The notes under the pieces were generated by a model. It was not told the DNA's origin and did not search any database. It saw nothing but the letters and a program-made list of their open reading frames with translations. Made by a program: the position numbers and the translations under genes. Below, in pieces: positions 50,655 through 62,225 of a DNA stretch of 64,000 nt; position 1 is the first letter of the stretch, and each line of letters opens with the position of its first letter. This stretch comes from Craterostigma plantagineum (Eukaryota; Streptophyta; Magnoliopsida; Lamiales; Linderniaceae): positions 18,742,001 through 18,806,000 of the forward strand of contig JAPQWV010000018.1 in the NCBI GenBank assembly GCA_027422505.1, written 5' to 3'.

Positions 50655-50965
50655 GTTTGAGATTGAGATGAATGAGATATCAGAGATGTGAATAGCAGAG
50701 CAGTGTTTATCTGCTTTTGTCAACGATATCATTAGTTCAGTTCTATTTTAATAGGAACATACGACACGCATTCGTTGTATTACAACGTTGACTTTGAAAT
50801 TTCATTCATACAATACAGCTGACGATGTACTGCTTTACTTTGTTTCAGCGTAAAGACTTTGAACAAGTCAATTTGAAGATTATGCAGTTTATAACTTTAT
50901 ATATTCTCTGTTTCCAAACGAATGAAACCATGTCCTTAACATATGATGATGATGAAAGTGGGATC

Positions 50966-51433
50966 TGTTGTAATATTTGGACGGTCACGATTTGTCCATG
51001 TATATAGCTACACGGCTGATTCTGGTTCGTCCACGTAACATAGCTACACGACTGATTTTGGTTCGTCTGAGTTCTGATTCATCCACGTGTCTAGATACAC
51101 GGCTATTTTTGATCTATCCGAGCATAAAACATTTAGCTTAAATAGGCTAGCTATACTATAAGTCATTGTAAATCATCGAGAATAATAACGTCTTCTTATA
51201 TTAGCAAAAGAATATAGTATATCCAAGTGTTGCGAGAAAAATATTCGGGAGTTTATGAGTCTCCTATTGTAAGAGAGATAGAGTTAGTTTTCTCCTTACA
51301 GTAGAGAGTTGTAACTCATAAATTACCTACAATAAAATATCCTTACCTTGTCTGTGGTTTTTACCCCGAGTTTGAGGTTTTTCACGTAAATTCCCGGTGT
51401 CTCTCTTATTTTTGTAGTGTCCATTTTACAACA
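50966..51433. mobile_element. Solo LTR 2 (468 bp, TSD GGATC)
   Basis: Starts TGTTGTAAT and ends ATTTTACAACA. GGATC occurs directly before (50961-50965) and after (51434-51438). The 3' part, with TTTTACCCCGAGTTTGAGGT and a TTTTTCACGTAAA motif, recalls the end of the copia LTR in this window. No internal region. Confidence 0.88.
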
Positions 51434-51613
51434 GGATCTATATGAGAGTTAACTTATCTTGCACTTTATGCTATTATATACACCAAAAAGAAAGGCCTAT
51501 TATTAGGCACAAAAATGCATGCAAAGAATGAGGGACACCAGAAAAAAGCTCAATTTGCATGAAAATCTTCAAAGAAAAACTAATAATGAATCTCTAAATG
51601 GGCGTCGAACTAA

Positions 51614-51718
51614 TGGGCCGTTAAACGGGCTTTAATTAGTTTGAACATGATAAATTTTAGGCCCATTAACCCAATAAAGTACATAAACCCTGACCTGACA
51701 TCTCAGGTAGGAGGGTTT
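51614..51718 (+). promoter_or_regulatory. Site II and telo-box motifs in front of the RID3 gene
   Basis: TGGGCC at 51614-51619, its inverse GGCCCA at 51660-51665, AAACCCT at 51685-51691 and the inverse AGGGTTT at 51712-51718, all within 130 bases of the ATG. This pair of motifs is known from plant ribosomal-protein and ribosome-biogenesis promoters. Confidence 0.6.
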
Positions 51719-51742
51719 AAACTTTTTCAGTTCCCACCGACG

Positions 51743-54514
51743 ATGTCTGAAGCAATTGGGGAAGTAATTATCGCTTCGTCTCCGACGGACGACGGCGTCA
51801 GCTGCTGGGACCTCCACGATGGGGCTGAGAGCCACCGTTTCAAGCCCTGCGCTTCTCCTTCGCACGGTCTTACCTCCGTCGGCGGAAGGTTCTTAGCCTC
51901 TTCACAGCTCCGAAGCAGAAATTCGAACTCTACGGCTTCGTCTGGGTCGATTTTTTACTGGTCCTGGAACAAGGTAATTCTTACCCATTGCCGTTAATGT
52001 CGAATTTCCTACTTTTTCTTAAAAGAAAAATATTATGAAATTTCAGCTTAAGTTACAGTTTTTATTAAGTTATGTGATTTCCATGTCAAAGCTCCTTCTT
52101 TTGCATGGTCAGTTGTGTTCCTTTGAGATTTTTGTAAGCTTCGCCGTAGCATATATTAGTTTTTATTAATATATTCTTCTACTACAGAGTTCATGATTGG
52201 TAGTGATCTCAAGCTAATTCGAATTTAATGGAGGAATATTTTAAGGGGATCTTTTTCGTATATTAACAGCCTCAGGTTGAAGTAAGGAGCTTCCCTGCAG
52301 AAGCAATAAATCCTCTTGTGTCGAACAGTCAAGGAACTTATATTGCAGGGGGCGGTGTTTCGGGGGATATATATTTTTGGGAGGTGAATTATTCTCCTTA
52401 ATTATTTTTATCTAAAATTTAGTTCCAAATTAATTTGAATTGAAAAAATTCCTGTTCTTTTGGGAAGTTTAGGTTGCTACTGGAAGGTTGCTTACGAAGT
52501 GGCGTGCGCATTATAGGGCTGTCACTTGCTTGTTATTTAACGACGATCAATCCCTTTTGATCTCAGGGTCCGAGGATGGCGGCGTTCGTGTTTGGTCACT
52601 TTTCTTGTACGTTTCCACTATTTTTTCTGTGTGTGTGTCTTTTTTTAAGCTAAGTTGTGTTTTTTTGCTTCTATGAATGTAATATGGTTGTGAAATATCC
52701 TTGGCAGAATGTTTGATGATGCAAGAAAGGAAGATGCAAAGCAACTGTTTGAGCACAGTTTTGAAGGGCACACTTTGAAAGTTACTGATATCAAAATGGG
52801 CTATTGTCGAAGTAATGCAATCATTGTCTCAGCTTCTGAGGATCGAACGTGCAAGGTTTGATGAATCAGTCCACAGAATTTTCAATTTACTCTTTCGATT
52901 TCTCTTGATTCTAATTTTATATGATGGGAACGAACGTTGTGTTGTGACCCAAACGTGATAAAAATCTGGGATTTTTTCACCAGGTTTGGAGTTTATTTAA
53001 AGGGAAGATATTAAGGGATGTCGTCTTTCCCACAATAATCAATTCGATCTCCCTCGACCCTTCAGAGCACGTGTTCTACACTGGTGGCAAAGATGGTAAG
53101 ATTTATATAGTGGGATTAAATGCCCAAGTCAATGCCAGCAGCAGTTATGGCTTACACATAATTGACGTCTTGTCAGCGCAAAGGTCAATAATACTTTTCT
53201 ATTATATTTGAATATCTTTCTTGCCCATTTACTTTTTCGTTTTTTTGGCCCTTTCTTGCATTCTAATTGCAAAAAAAAAATAAAAAATTCCATCTTTAAT
53301 CTGTGCTTAAACAGCAGAGCAGTGACGTGCTTGACCTCTTCCAACGATGGATTCCTATTAATCTCTGGTTCAGAAGATGGGATGGTTAGAATATGGGATA
53401 CTAGAACCAAGAACATTGTTCGCGTTCTTAAACATGGGAAAGGTAATAATTCAAAGGTTTCTTTACAAGAGATGAAACTTGTTAACCAATTAGGACTTGT
53501 ACGTTTTGAAAGTTGTTAAAATCTTTGGGTGTGTTGACTTCGGTCAAATAATCTATATAAAAGATCGTCTCTCTTTTTACAGGTCCCGTTAATAATTTGG
53601 CCGCCTTAAGGCAGTCTCAGCTTTCAAATCCTCGGGCATCTTTGAGTTCCAACCCTTTAAGGAGGCATAGCTTTAACTTACCACCGCCGCTCGAAAAATT
53701 TGCAAACTCACCTGACGAAAACGCCTTTGTGAAGGCCTTCATTGGTCATAGTTCTGATTCTGACCATCTCTTAGGTCGGTCGTACGTAAGCGTTCAGACA
53801 ATGGAGGCTCAAATAAGAGAGCTTCAGGTTGGTAGAATCTACTAGACTTTTTTCTAGGGGTGTTCATTCGGTAAAAACCGAAACGAACCGAAAATTCTGT
53901 CACCGAAAATTTCGATTGTTTATTTTAAGAACCGAAACCGAATTTTTTCGGTTCGGTTTTGGTTACCGACCGAAAAACCGAAATTAAAAAATAAATTTGG
54001 GGAAAAAGTAATATTTTAATACCAAAACCGAATTAATTTATATATATTAATTAATTTATTAAATATATAGAAAAATAATATTTTAATACCAAACTGAATT
54101 AATTTATAGATATAGTAATTAATATATTAAATATATATTTTAATTAATTTATTAAATTTCGGTTTTTTTCGGTTTTTCGGTTAACGGAATTACCGAACCG
54201 AAAAAACTGAAAATTTCGGTTCCCGAACCGAAAACCTCGGTTCGGTTCATGCCGAATTATCGGTTTTCGGTTCGGTAATTCGGTTAAACCGACTTTTGAA
54301 CACCCCTACTTTTTTCCCATAAACTAACATCAAATTTTCTTGCCTTTTTGGTTTATGTTATTATTGCACACAGCAACAAGGTTCATCTGCTGCTGCTCAA
54401 ATGGAAGTGGAAAGGCTTAGAAGCGAACAAGAAAGATCTGTTCGGACGGCTCAACAATTTAAAGAGATGTACGAATTCTGCATCAATGAGTTTTTCGATA
54501 GCGTCGAGAAGTGA
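51743..54514 (+). CDS. RID3: WD40 protein, IPI3 / ROOT INITIATION DEFECTIVE 3-like
   Basis: Eight exons (51743-51973, 52270-52383, 52473-52606, 52708-52855, 52984-53183, 53315-53442, 53583-53827, 54374-54514) close to 446 aa. The N-terminus starts MSEAIGEVIIASSPTDDGVS. WD repeats are seen at SLLISGSEDGGVRVWSL, IIVSASEDRTCKVWSL, VFYTGGKDGKIYIV and LLISGSEDGMVRIWDT. The C-terminus is a coiled-coil-like helix (VERLRSEQERSVRTAQQFKE) ending FCINEFFDSVEK. The family (yeast IPI3, human WDR18, plant RID3) works in the nucleus in pre-60S ribosome maturation, and in plants also in shoot and root meristem formation. Intron 7 contains a hAT MITE. Confidence 0.9.
53855..54308. mobile_element. hAT-type MITE 2, in an intron of the RID3 gene
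   Basis: Ends TAGGGGTGTTCATTCGG and TTGAACACCCCTA, with the perfect 8-bp duplication CTTTTTTC (53847-53854 and 54309-54316). The interior is rich in TTCGGTT/AACCGAA. Same family as the copy at 37015. Confidence 0.92.
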
Positions 54515-54894
54515 AAGGGGGTGTTATTTTAGTTAACACTCAAGCTCCTTGTGACTAATTACACCATGTTTTAATATTATTACATGATTAGAGAAGGGTT
54601 GAATTTTTGGTTCTTTGCCTCGCCCAAGACTGGAATTTTCGGTATTACGAGACCCATAACTTAGTTGAGATAAATTGAGAAGGTTTCCATGTCATAATTC
54701 ATCTTCAAGTTCGGAATAAAGCGCTCAAAGGTATCATATATTAGTTCGTGCTATAATGCCCAATAGTGTGTTTTCTGCTATACAAATCCTCTAAGAATTG
54801 CGCAGTTATATTCATTCAATACATTGTTGTCTAAATAAAGTTGGGCAGGCGATCAACAGAATTAATATTTACTTGATGTCGTCCGAATATAATA
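54515..54894. other. 3' flank of the RID3 gene
   Basis: Nothing coding. It ends at the probable left end of the gypsy element. Confidence 0.5.
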
Positions 54895-55705
54895 TGTTAC
54901 CCTCGGGAATTACATACCCTGTGATAAAATACCCGACCCGTCTCAACTAGCATAACCACCCCATTTAAAGAATAACATCTATCCTTCGGTCCCTCGGGTC
55001 AACCCGAATACCCCGGGAAGGAGGATCCAGGACAGCCACGGAGAGCCCACGTCAGAAGCACCTCAAGGACCTTCGAGTGTCCCTAGGCCCCGGGGACAAA
55101 TAACGAGACCCTACAGCAAAGAGATTAATAGCACCTCGGGTGATTATCCCGAGGCCTGGGACTAGTGCAGGAGACTCTCTAGCCAAGGGATCGGTAATCC
55201 CTCGATCATTATCCCGAGGCCCGAGGGCAATGCGCATCTTGGAGACTTTGGCCTCCTCCCATAAGAAACTGCCACGATCTTCACTCCGTGGCGTCAGTAG
55301 AATAGGCGACAAGTAACTGCCCATAACGGAAGCCATCACGAAGACGTGCTATCGTGGGTAGGTAATGGTCGAGCCCGAGAAAAACGGTAAAGGGGTAAAA
55401 CTGCTCAAAAACCGCCCCAACTCAAATCCTTATAAATATTGCATGCCTCGTCCGAAACAGGTATCGGTTTCTTACGTGTCCTACCGTTACTCTGCTAAAT
55501 TTATCACTCACGCACACACTTGAACACACCATTTTTATGCTGCTTCACGCCTGGAACATGGAAAATACCCTCTTGACTTAGGCAAGAGGGCAAACGACCC
55601 CCAAACTTTACCCTGTTTTCAAGTCTCCAGGCAGCATTCGCGGCGGAATTAAGGTGGGAAACGCTCGTTAGCCGTCCAACGCGGTAGATCCATTTTTCGG
55701 CGGCA
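54895..55705 (+). repeat. Probable 5' LTR of the gypsy element
   Basis: Inferred from a TG start (TGTTACCCTCGGGAATTAC) and a CA end about six bases before the primer site. It contains a TATA-like CTTATAAATATTGC near 55430, which could be the promoter. Without the 3' LTR the left border is uncertain. Confidence 0.5.
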
Positions 55706-55711
55706 TCAACT

Positions 55712-55729
55712 TGGCGCCGTCTGTGGGAA
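55712..55729 (+). other. Primer binding site of the gypsy element
   Basis: TGGCGCCGTCTGTGGGAA lies just after the presumed LTR end. This string is common at this position in plant gypsy elements. The tRNA is not assigned. Confidence 0.65.
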
Positions 55730-55760
55730 ACTCTAGTTTCTCTCAAAGTAGAAATTCAGT

Positions 55761-58700
55761 ATGGTGGTTGTCGAAAATGATCACACACCGCCGCCCGACG
55801 GCAATGGGCCGAACCCCATTGATCCTGCCGCGATGTTCGCTGCGGTTATGCAAGAGATGCGGAGGATCGGCGCTGATGTTGGAGTTCTGATGGCCGAAAG
55901 GAACCAGAGAGGTAACAGGCCCAGGCAAAACAGAAGACGCGATGCTGGACGGGAAGATGGCCAGCGCGAGGCAGAGGGAGAGCATGACGCCGAATTAGGG
56001 AACGGAGAACGCAGCGACGATGACCATACCCTAGCCTCGATGCAGAGGAGAGCCCGAGCCGACAGAAGAAGACGCGCGGACCAAGAACGCGTTGACCAAC
56101 AAACGGCCGACTTAGAAAGAATGAGAGAGGAGATTCGCCAACTTCAGAATCTCGCAAACCCGCCAGAAGCTCCCATCCTCCCTCGCGCCTCGCCCTTTTC
56201 GCCCGAGGTTCTCGCGGCTCCATTGTCCGAGCACTTCTGATCTTTCGAGATGGGAAAGTACGACGGTTCTGGACCCCTCGAGGACCACTTGGCCGCTTTT
56301 GAAGGCAACGCGGCATTATACCAGCTAAGAGACCCCGTGAAATGCCGACTCTTTGTGACTACTTTGACGAGAGGAGCTCAACAATGGTTCACTTTGTTGC
56401 CGCCTGGAGGAGTCAGAAGTTTCCACGATCTCACCAGCCACTTTTTGAAGGACTGCTCGAGCAACAGAAGGCGGCCCTCATCGGCAGTAAAGCTGTTAAA
56501 CATAAAACAGGCTGACAGAGAGAGCTTAAGAGACTATCTTCGACGTTTCAATCAAGTGAAAATGGAGGTCCCCAATATCGCACCCGAATTGCTTATCGGG
56601 GCATTTCACCACGGCATGAGAGATGGGGATTTATTCAGATCGCTAGTGAAGAAATATCCAACCACAATGGAGGAGTTGATAACTCGGGTGGAAAAGTACG
56701 TTCGGGTTGAAGAGTCGCAGGCCCGAGAACCTGAGGACAGGAAGCGCAAGAGTCCTCCTCGAGAACGTCGAAAGAGCCCACCGAGAAATCAAGACTGCAG
56801 AATATTCCCTCGAAGGGATGATCACCCTTACCCGGTATCAGCACTTCCACGAGCGGACTACCCGAAGCTGCGGGTGAACAAACTTCGGGCGTTAGAAATA
56901 TGCGAGGTGAACGATTTCCTCCGCCGACCCCCTTACATCGATGGCAACCCGAGGAGACCAGTATCTGACACTTACTGCAATTATCACCACGAATATGGAC
57001 ATACCACAGAGGAATGTTTTCAGCTAAATCGAGAGTTAGAAAAGTTAATCGCAACCAACCCCGAGGCTCGAGCCAAGCTTGCTGGGGAAGAGGGTGGCGT
57101 CGGGACCAGGCCCAGATATCCTGGGGCGGGGAATCGGTTTAACACCCGACAAGACCGCCAACCTCACAATCAGAGAGAAGCACCCAAGAGGACACCAGAA
57201 AGAGACGACAGACGAGGCCCGAGGCCAGCAGGGAACGACACTCAAAGGAATCAGGACAATAGAGACACGGGGCGGCGGAGATCACCAGAAAGAACTGCAC
57301 CCCGACATATCAACATAATCTCGGGGGGACCTACAGGAGGAGATTCCAATCGGGCAAGGAAGGCCGGGGTTCGCCGATTGGAAAACTTTGAAATCAAAAC
57401 AGGAAGTAAGCGGTCGGGACCTACCATCAGCTTTGGTCCCGAGGATTTTCATGGAGGCGACGACTCTCATGAGGACGCCCTAGTCATTCGAGCTGAGGTG
57501 GCCAACCATGACGTTGGCAAGGTATTCGTCGATAACGAAAGCTCTGTCAACATAATATACAAAAAGGCCCTCGATCAAATGGACTTGGGAGCATACTCTA
57601 TGGACAAGGTGGAAACGGCTCTGTTTGGCTTCACAGGACACTGCATCGAGGCAGTGGGAATCCTGCATCTCCCACTCACCCTCGGGGAAGGTGACACCCG
57701 AAAAACGCGAATTGCGCAATTCATGGTCATCAACGGAACGAGCCCATACAACATCATCCTCGGGAGACCTGCCCTGACCTCTTTCATGGCCATCGCTTCG
57801 GCTCTACTCCAGAAGATAAAATTCCACGTAGGGGACAAGGTTGGGGAAGTTTTAGGAGATCGCAAGATGGCCAGAAAATGCTACGTGGAAGAGGTCTGCG
57901 TAGAAATCAAGTCCTCCCGGACCCGAAGGGAGGATCATCCGAGAGGAAGAGAAACGTTATACACCATCAGAATAACTAAAATGGAAGACAAGGAAGAAGA
58001 AACTGAGGAAATAATAATCAACCCGCCGGAGGGAACAATCAAGATCTCCAAGGGTTTATCTCGAGACCTCAAGGAGGACTTGATCGGATTACTAAAAAGG
58101 AATAAGGATGTATTCGCATGGACGTCTACGGACATGGTGGGCATAGACCGGTAAATCATCGAACACAAGCTGAATGTCTCTCGAACCACCCGACCCATTT
58201 TCCAAAAGAGGAGACATCTCAACGCAGAGAAAGACGCCGAGGCACGACGCTAGGTCGAGGAACTTCTTGAAGCAGGCCACATTCGGGAGGTCCAGTTTCC
58301 TACATGGCTTTCTAACGTGGTCTTGGTTTCGAAATCTTCGGGTAAGTGGCGCATGTGTGTGGACTTTCGGAACCTAAACGAGGCATGCCCGAAAGATTGT
58401 TACCCTTTACCACGCATAGATCAGCTGGTGGATTCCACCTCGGGACACGAGCTACTTTGCTTCCTCGATGCCTTCCAAGGGTACAACCAGATTCTACTCG
58501 CCAAGGAAGATCAAGAGAAGACAAGCTTCATAACCGCCGGAGGGACCTACTGTTACACTGTCATGCCCTTCGGATTGAAGAACGCTGGTGCAACTTACCA
58601 GAGGCTGATGGACAAAGTCTTCAAGGACCAGATCGGGAGAAATGTAGAGGTCTATGTTGACGACATTTTGATTAAGTCTCGAGAGCAAAGCTGCTTCTTA

Positions 58701-61158
58701 GCCGATGTTCAAGAAACACTTTCGACCGCTCAAAGATATAACCTGAAGATGAACCCCGGCAAGTGCACCTTTGGAGTCAGTTCGGGAAAGTTCTTAGGGT
58801 ACATGGTAACAAGGAGAGGAATCGAGGCCAACCCAGACAAGATTAAGGCCTTGATGGATATGACGTCCCCTCGGAGTCTAAATGAGGTTCAGAGACTGAC
58901 AGGAACGATCACAGCCCTCTCACGATTCATTTCCCGATCCGCCGACCGTAGCTTACCTTTCTTCAAGGTGTTGCGCAAGGTCCAAAACTTTGAATGGACA
59001 CCCGAGTGCGAGAAGGCCTTCCAAGATTTGAAGGAATATTTGATGAAGTTGCCTGTGCTTAATAAACCACTGCCCGGGGAGGAATTGACAGTCTATCTGG
59101 CAGCGTCCCCTCGGGCAATAAGCCCTGTGTTGGTTCGGGAAGAGGAAAGACTACAGATACCTATCTACTTTGTAAGTCACATCCTGAAGGGTGCCGAGAC
59201 AAGGTACACGAACTCTGAGAAACTATTGCTAGCCCTGCTTATTATGGCCAGGAAGCTGAGACCCTATTTTCTGTCACACCCCATTGTGGTGCTAACAAAC
59301 CACCCGATTGGGAAAATCGCCACTCGCCCAGACATCTCGGGCAGAGTAGTCAAGTGGTCAACGGAGTTGGGAGAATACGACATCCAATTCAAGCCTCGAG
59401 CCGCAAGCAAAGCACAGGCATTGGATGACTTCATGGTGGAAATGGTCGGAGATGGTCCCGAGGAGATATGGAAGATGTTTGTGGATGGTTCTTCATGCAG
59501 CTCAGGGAATGGAGTCGGGATACTCCTCATATACCTTGGGGAGAGGAGACCAACCTGGCCATCAGCTTGAATTACAAGGCATCAAACAACGAGACAGAGT
59601 ATGAGGCGCTACTTGGTGGACTTCGAGCAGCAAGGAGAATGGGAATCACGCGCTTGGTGGTACACTCGGACCCTCAACTCGTAGTTCAACAGTTGGAAGG
59701 AAACTTTGCCATCAAGGGACAAAATTTAGAGAAGTACGCCAAGCCATTTGAGGAGATCAAGGGAAGCTTCGAAGAACTCCAGATTGTTTTAATCACCCGA
59801 GCCCAGAACGAGAAGGCAGACCAAATAGCTAAGTGGGCCAGCGCCATCGGACCACTCGAGGAAAAAGGAAGAGTCCTAACCATCTGGCAGGTCGAAGACC
59901 AAAATGTGCCCGACCCAAATATAGCTCGAGAAGATTGGAGGTACGAGATTTACCAGTACCTACGTCACAAACTTTTTCCCGAGGATAAAGCCTTAGCTCG
60001 GAAACTCCTACGAAGGACTCAGCGTTTTACCTTGATCGATACGACACTGTTCAAAAGATCTTTCGCCGGACCTCTCCTTCGATGCGTTTCTAAGGAAGAG
60101 GGGGAATATGTCCTTCGAGAAATTCACGAGAGAATCTGCGGGAGCCACATCGGGAGTCGGGCGCTGGTGAGAAAGGCACTCCTCGCAGGATTCTTCTGGT
60201 CAACAATGAAGGGGGACGCCATGAAAACAGTCCGAAGTTGTCTTAGTTGTCAGAAACACGCAAGCCTGCAAAGAATGCCCGCCGAAGCCATGAATTCGGT
60301 GACATTCCCATGCCCTTTCGATCAATGGGGACTCGATATCGTCCGACCATTCTCCGAGAATGTTGCTCAAAAGAAGTTTTTGCTGGTAGCTGTGACTACT
60401 TCTCGAAGTGGGTTGAAGCCGAGGCCATGGCCAAGATCACCGAGGCAGCCATCACAGCATTCATCTGGAAAAATATCATCTGCCGCTATGGGATATCGAG
60501 GAGACTGGTATCTGATAATGGAAGGCAATTCAGTGGAAAAAAGCTAAAGGAGTGGTGCGACGAACTCGGAATAGAACAAATCTTCACCTCGGTAGCATAT
60601 CCTCAATGTAACGGCCAAGTGGAGGTGACCAATCGCACCATCGTACAAGGATTGAAGACCCGACTTGAGGGGCTCGAGAAATCGTGGTTCAACGAACTTC
60701 AAAGTGTCCTCTGGTCATACCGAACTACGCCTCGGGAGGGAACCAATGAGACCGCTTTCAGCCTGATCTATGGGAGCGAAGCAGTGCTGCCCGCGGAAAT
60801 CGGTATGGAGAGTGTCCGACTCCTCACTTACCCCGAAGACAATGATCAACTCCGCGCCGAAGACCTCGACCTGATCGAGGAAGGAAGAGAGAGAGCCGCC
60901 ATCCGGATGACCGCTTACCAGAGGAGAATGACTAAATCCTACAATCGCCGAGTTCGAGGCAAGAAGTATGAGGAAGGGGACTTAGTGATGAAAGAGATCC
61001 TAAACCAAGAGGGAAGAAAGAAGCTACAGCCTAAGTTTGAAGGACCTTATCGTGTCATCAAGAAAGTAGGAGAAGCCTCATATTATCTTGAGGACGCCAG
61101 TGGAAAACAGCTCGATCGCCCGTGGAACGCCCGCAAACTGCGGAAGTATTATCCCTAG
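55761..61158 (+). pseudogene. Gypsy gag-pol polyprotein, interrupted several times
   Basis: Gag (56250 on: MGKYDGSGPLEDHLAAFEGN) ends in a CHHC zinc knuckle (YCNYHHEYGHTTEECF). The protease region reads VFVDNESSVNIIY, with Glu where the active site normally has Gly. RT has DFRNLNEACPKDCYPLPRID and VYVDDILIKS. RNase H starts MFVDGSSCSSGNGVG. Integrase has an HHCC finger (SCLSCQKHA), LVSDNGRQFSG and NGQVEVTNRTI, and a C-terminal WNARKLRKYYP. Breaks: TGA 56238-56240, TAA 58152-58154, TAG 58251-58253, and frame changes near 59544 and 60398. Not autonomous as read. The first 160 codons form a charged coiled-coil-like gag leader. Confidence 0.92.
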
Positions 61159-61403
61159 TGGGGGGTACCCTCATTATGCATTTGTTTCCTTTGATTCTTA
61201 TACATTACCTTTCTAGTTTGCTTATATCGCTTTGAGATGTAAGCTATACCAAGTTATTTAATGAAATTTGTTTTCTTTCTGTACGAGGAACGTTCGAGCG
61301 ATAACTTAAAGTACTAAAAGACATGAAGACCCGGGTAGAAGACTTTCCTAAGAAGACAAACACTTCAGAACCCTCGGGACTATCTTCCCTCAGGTCATCT
61401 CCT
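61159..61403. other. Gypsy 3' region ahead of the tandem repeats
   Basis: Nothing coding recognised after the integrase stop. Confidence 0.5.
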
Positions 61404-61935
61404 ATGTGCACACTAAAATCCCTCTACGAGAGGCTGAGATATTCCTTCCCCAAGGGGAAGTGAGATTTTTTGCGCACACTGCTATCCCTCTACGCGAAGC
61501 AGCGCCACCTCTATATAAGCTAGAGGCAAAGAAGGCCCCTCGGGGCAAAAACCCCTCGGGTAATATAAACTGCGCACACTGATATCCCTCTACGAGAGGC
61601 TGAGACATTCCCTAAGGGGAGAATATTTTTGCGCACACTGATATCCCTCTACGCGAGGCAGCGCCACCTCTATATAAGCTAGATGCAAAGAAGGCCCCTC
61701 GGGACAACAACCCCTCGGGTTATATAAACTGCGCACACTGATATCCCTCTACGAGAGGCTGAGACATTCCCTAAGGGGAGAATATTTTTGCGCACACTGA
61801 TATCCCTCTACGCGAGGCAGCGCCACCTCTATATAAGCTAGAGGCAAAGAAGGCCCCTCGGGACACAACCCCTCGGGTAATATAACCCGCACACATCGAT
61901 ATCCCTCTACACGAGGCAGAGCCACCTGAAGATAG
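61404..61935 (+). repeat. Tandem repeat of the gypsy 3' region, unit about 160 bp
   Basis: Just over three units. Each has GCGCACACTGATATCCCTCT twice in variant forms, CGCCACCTCTATATAAGCTA and GGCCCCTCGGG. The unit starts (TGCGCACACT) lie about 158-166 bases apart (about 61405, 61571, 61730, 61888). Confidence 0.85.
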
Positions 61936-62225
61936 ATTAGAGGCCAAGAAATATTCCATGAGATCGCCAAGGCTCTCCTTGGATCGGGGGGACGCCCTCG
62001 GCCCGAGGCAGGAGACCTCAATCACCCCGTAATCGCAAAATACAAATTGGACGAGGTGGACGCAGAGCAATCATGCAGGGGGCAACGTTCAGGTAACTTA
62101 AAAAATCCTTTATTTATTTAACTACTGCAAAATTTACAGCAGATAGGAAAGTCAAAAAGCAAAACATGAACGGAAAGCAAGGAATAACAAGGACTAAAAG
62201 CCAGACTCTAAAGAGAATCGTCCAA
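61936..62225. other. Between tandem repeats and antisense gene
   Basis: Contains the presumed 3' region of the antisense gene. Nothing else seen. Confidence 0.5.

Noticed and set aside
61404..61935. CRISPR-like regular repeats
   Set aside because: Plant DNA. The repeats are 160 bp contiguous tandem units of a retrotransposon without unique spacers.
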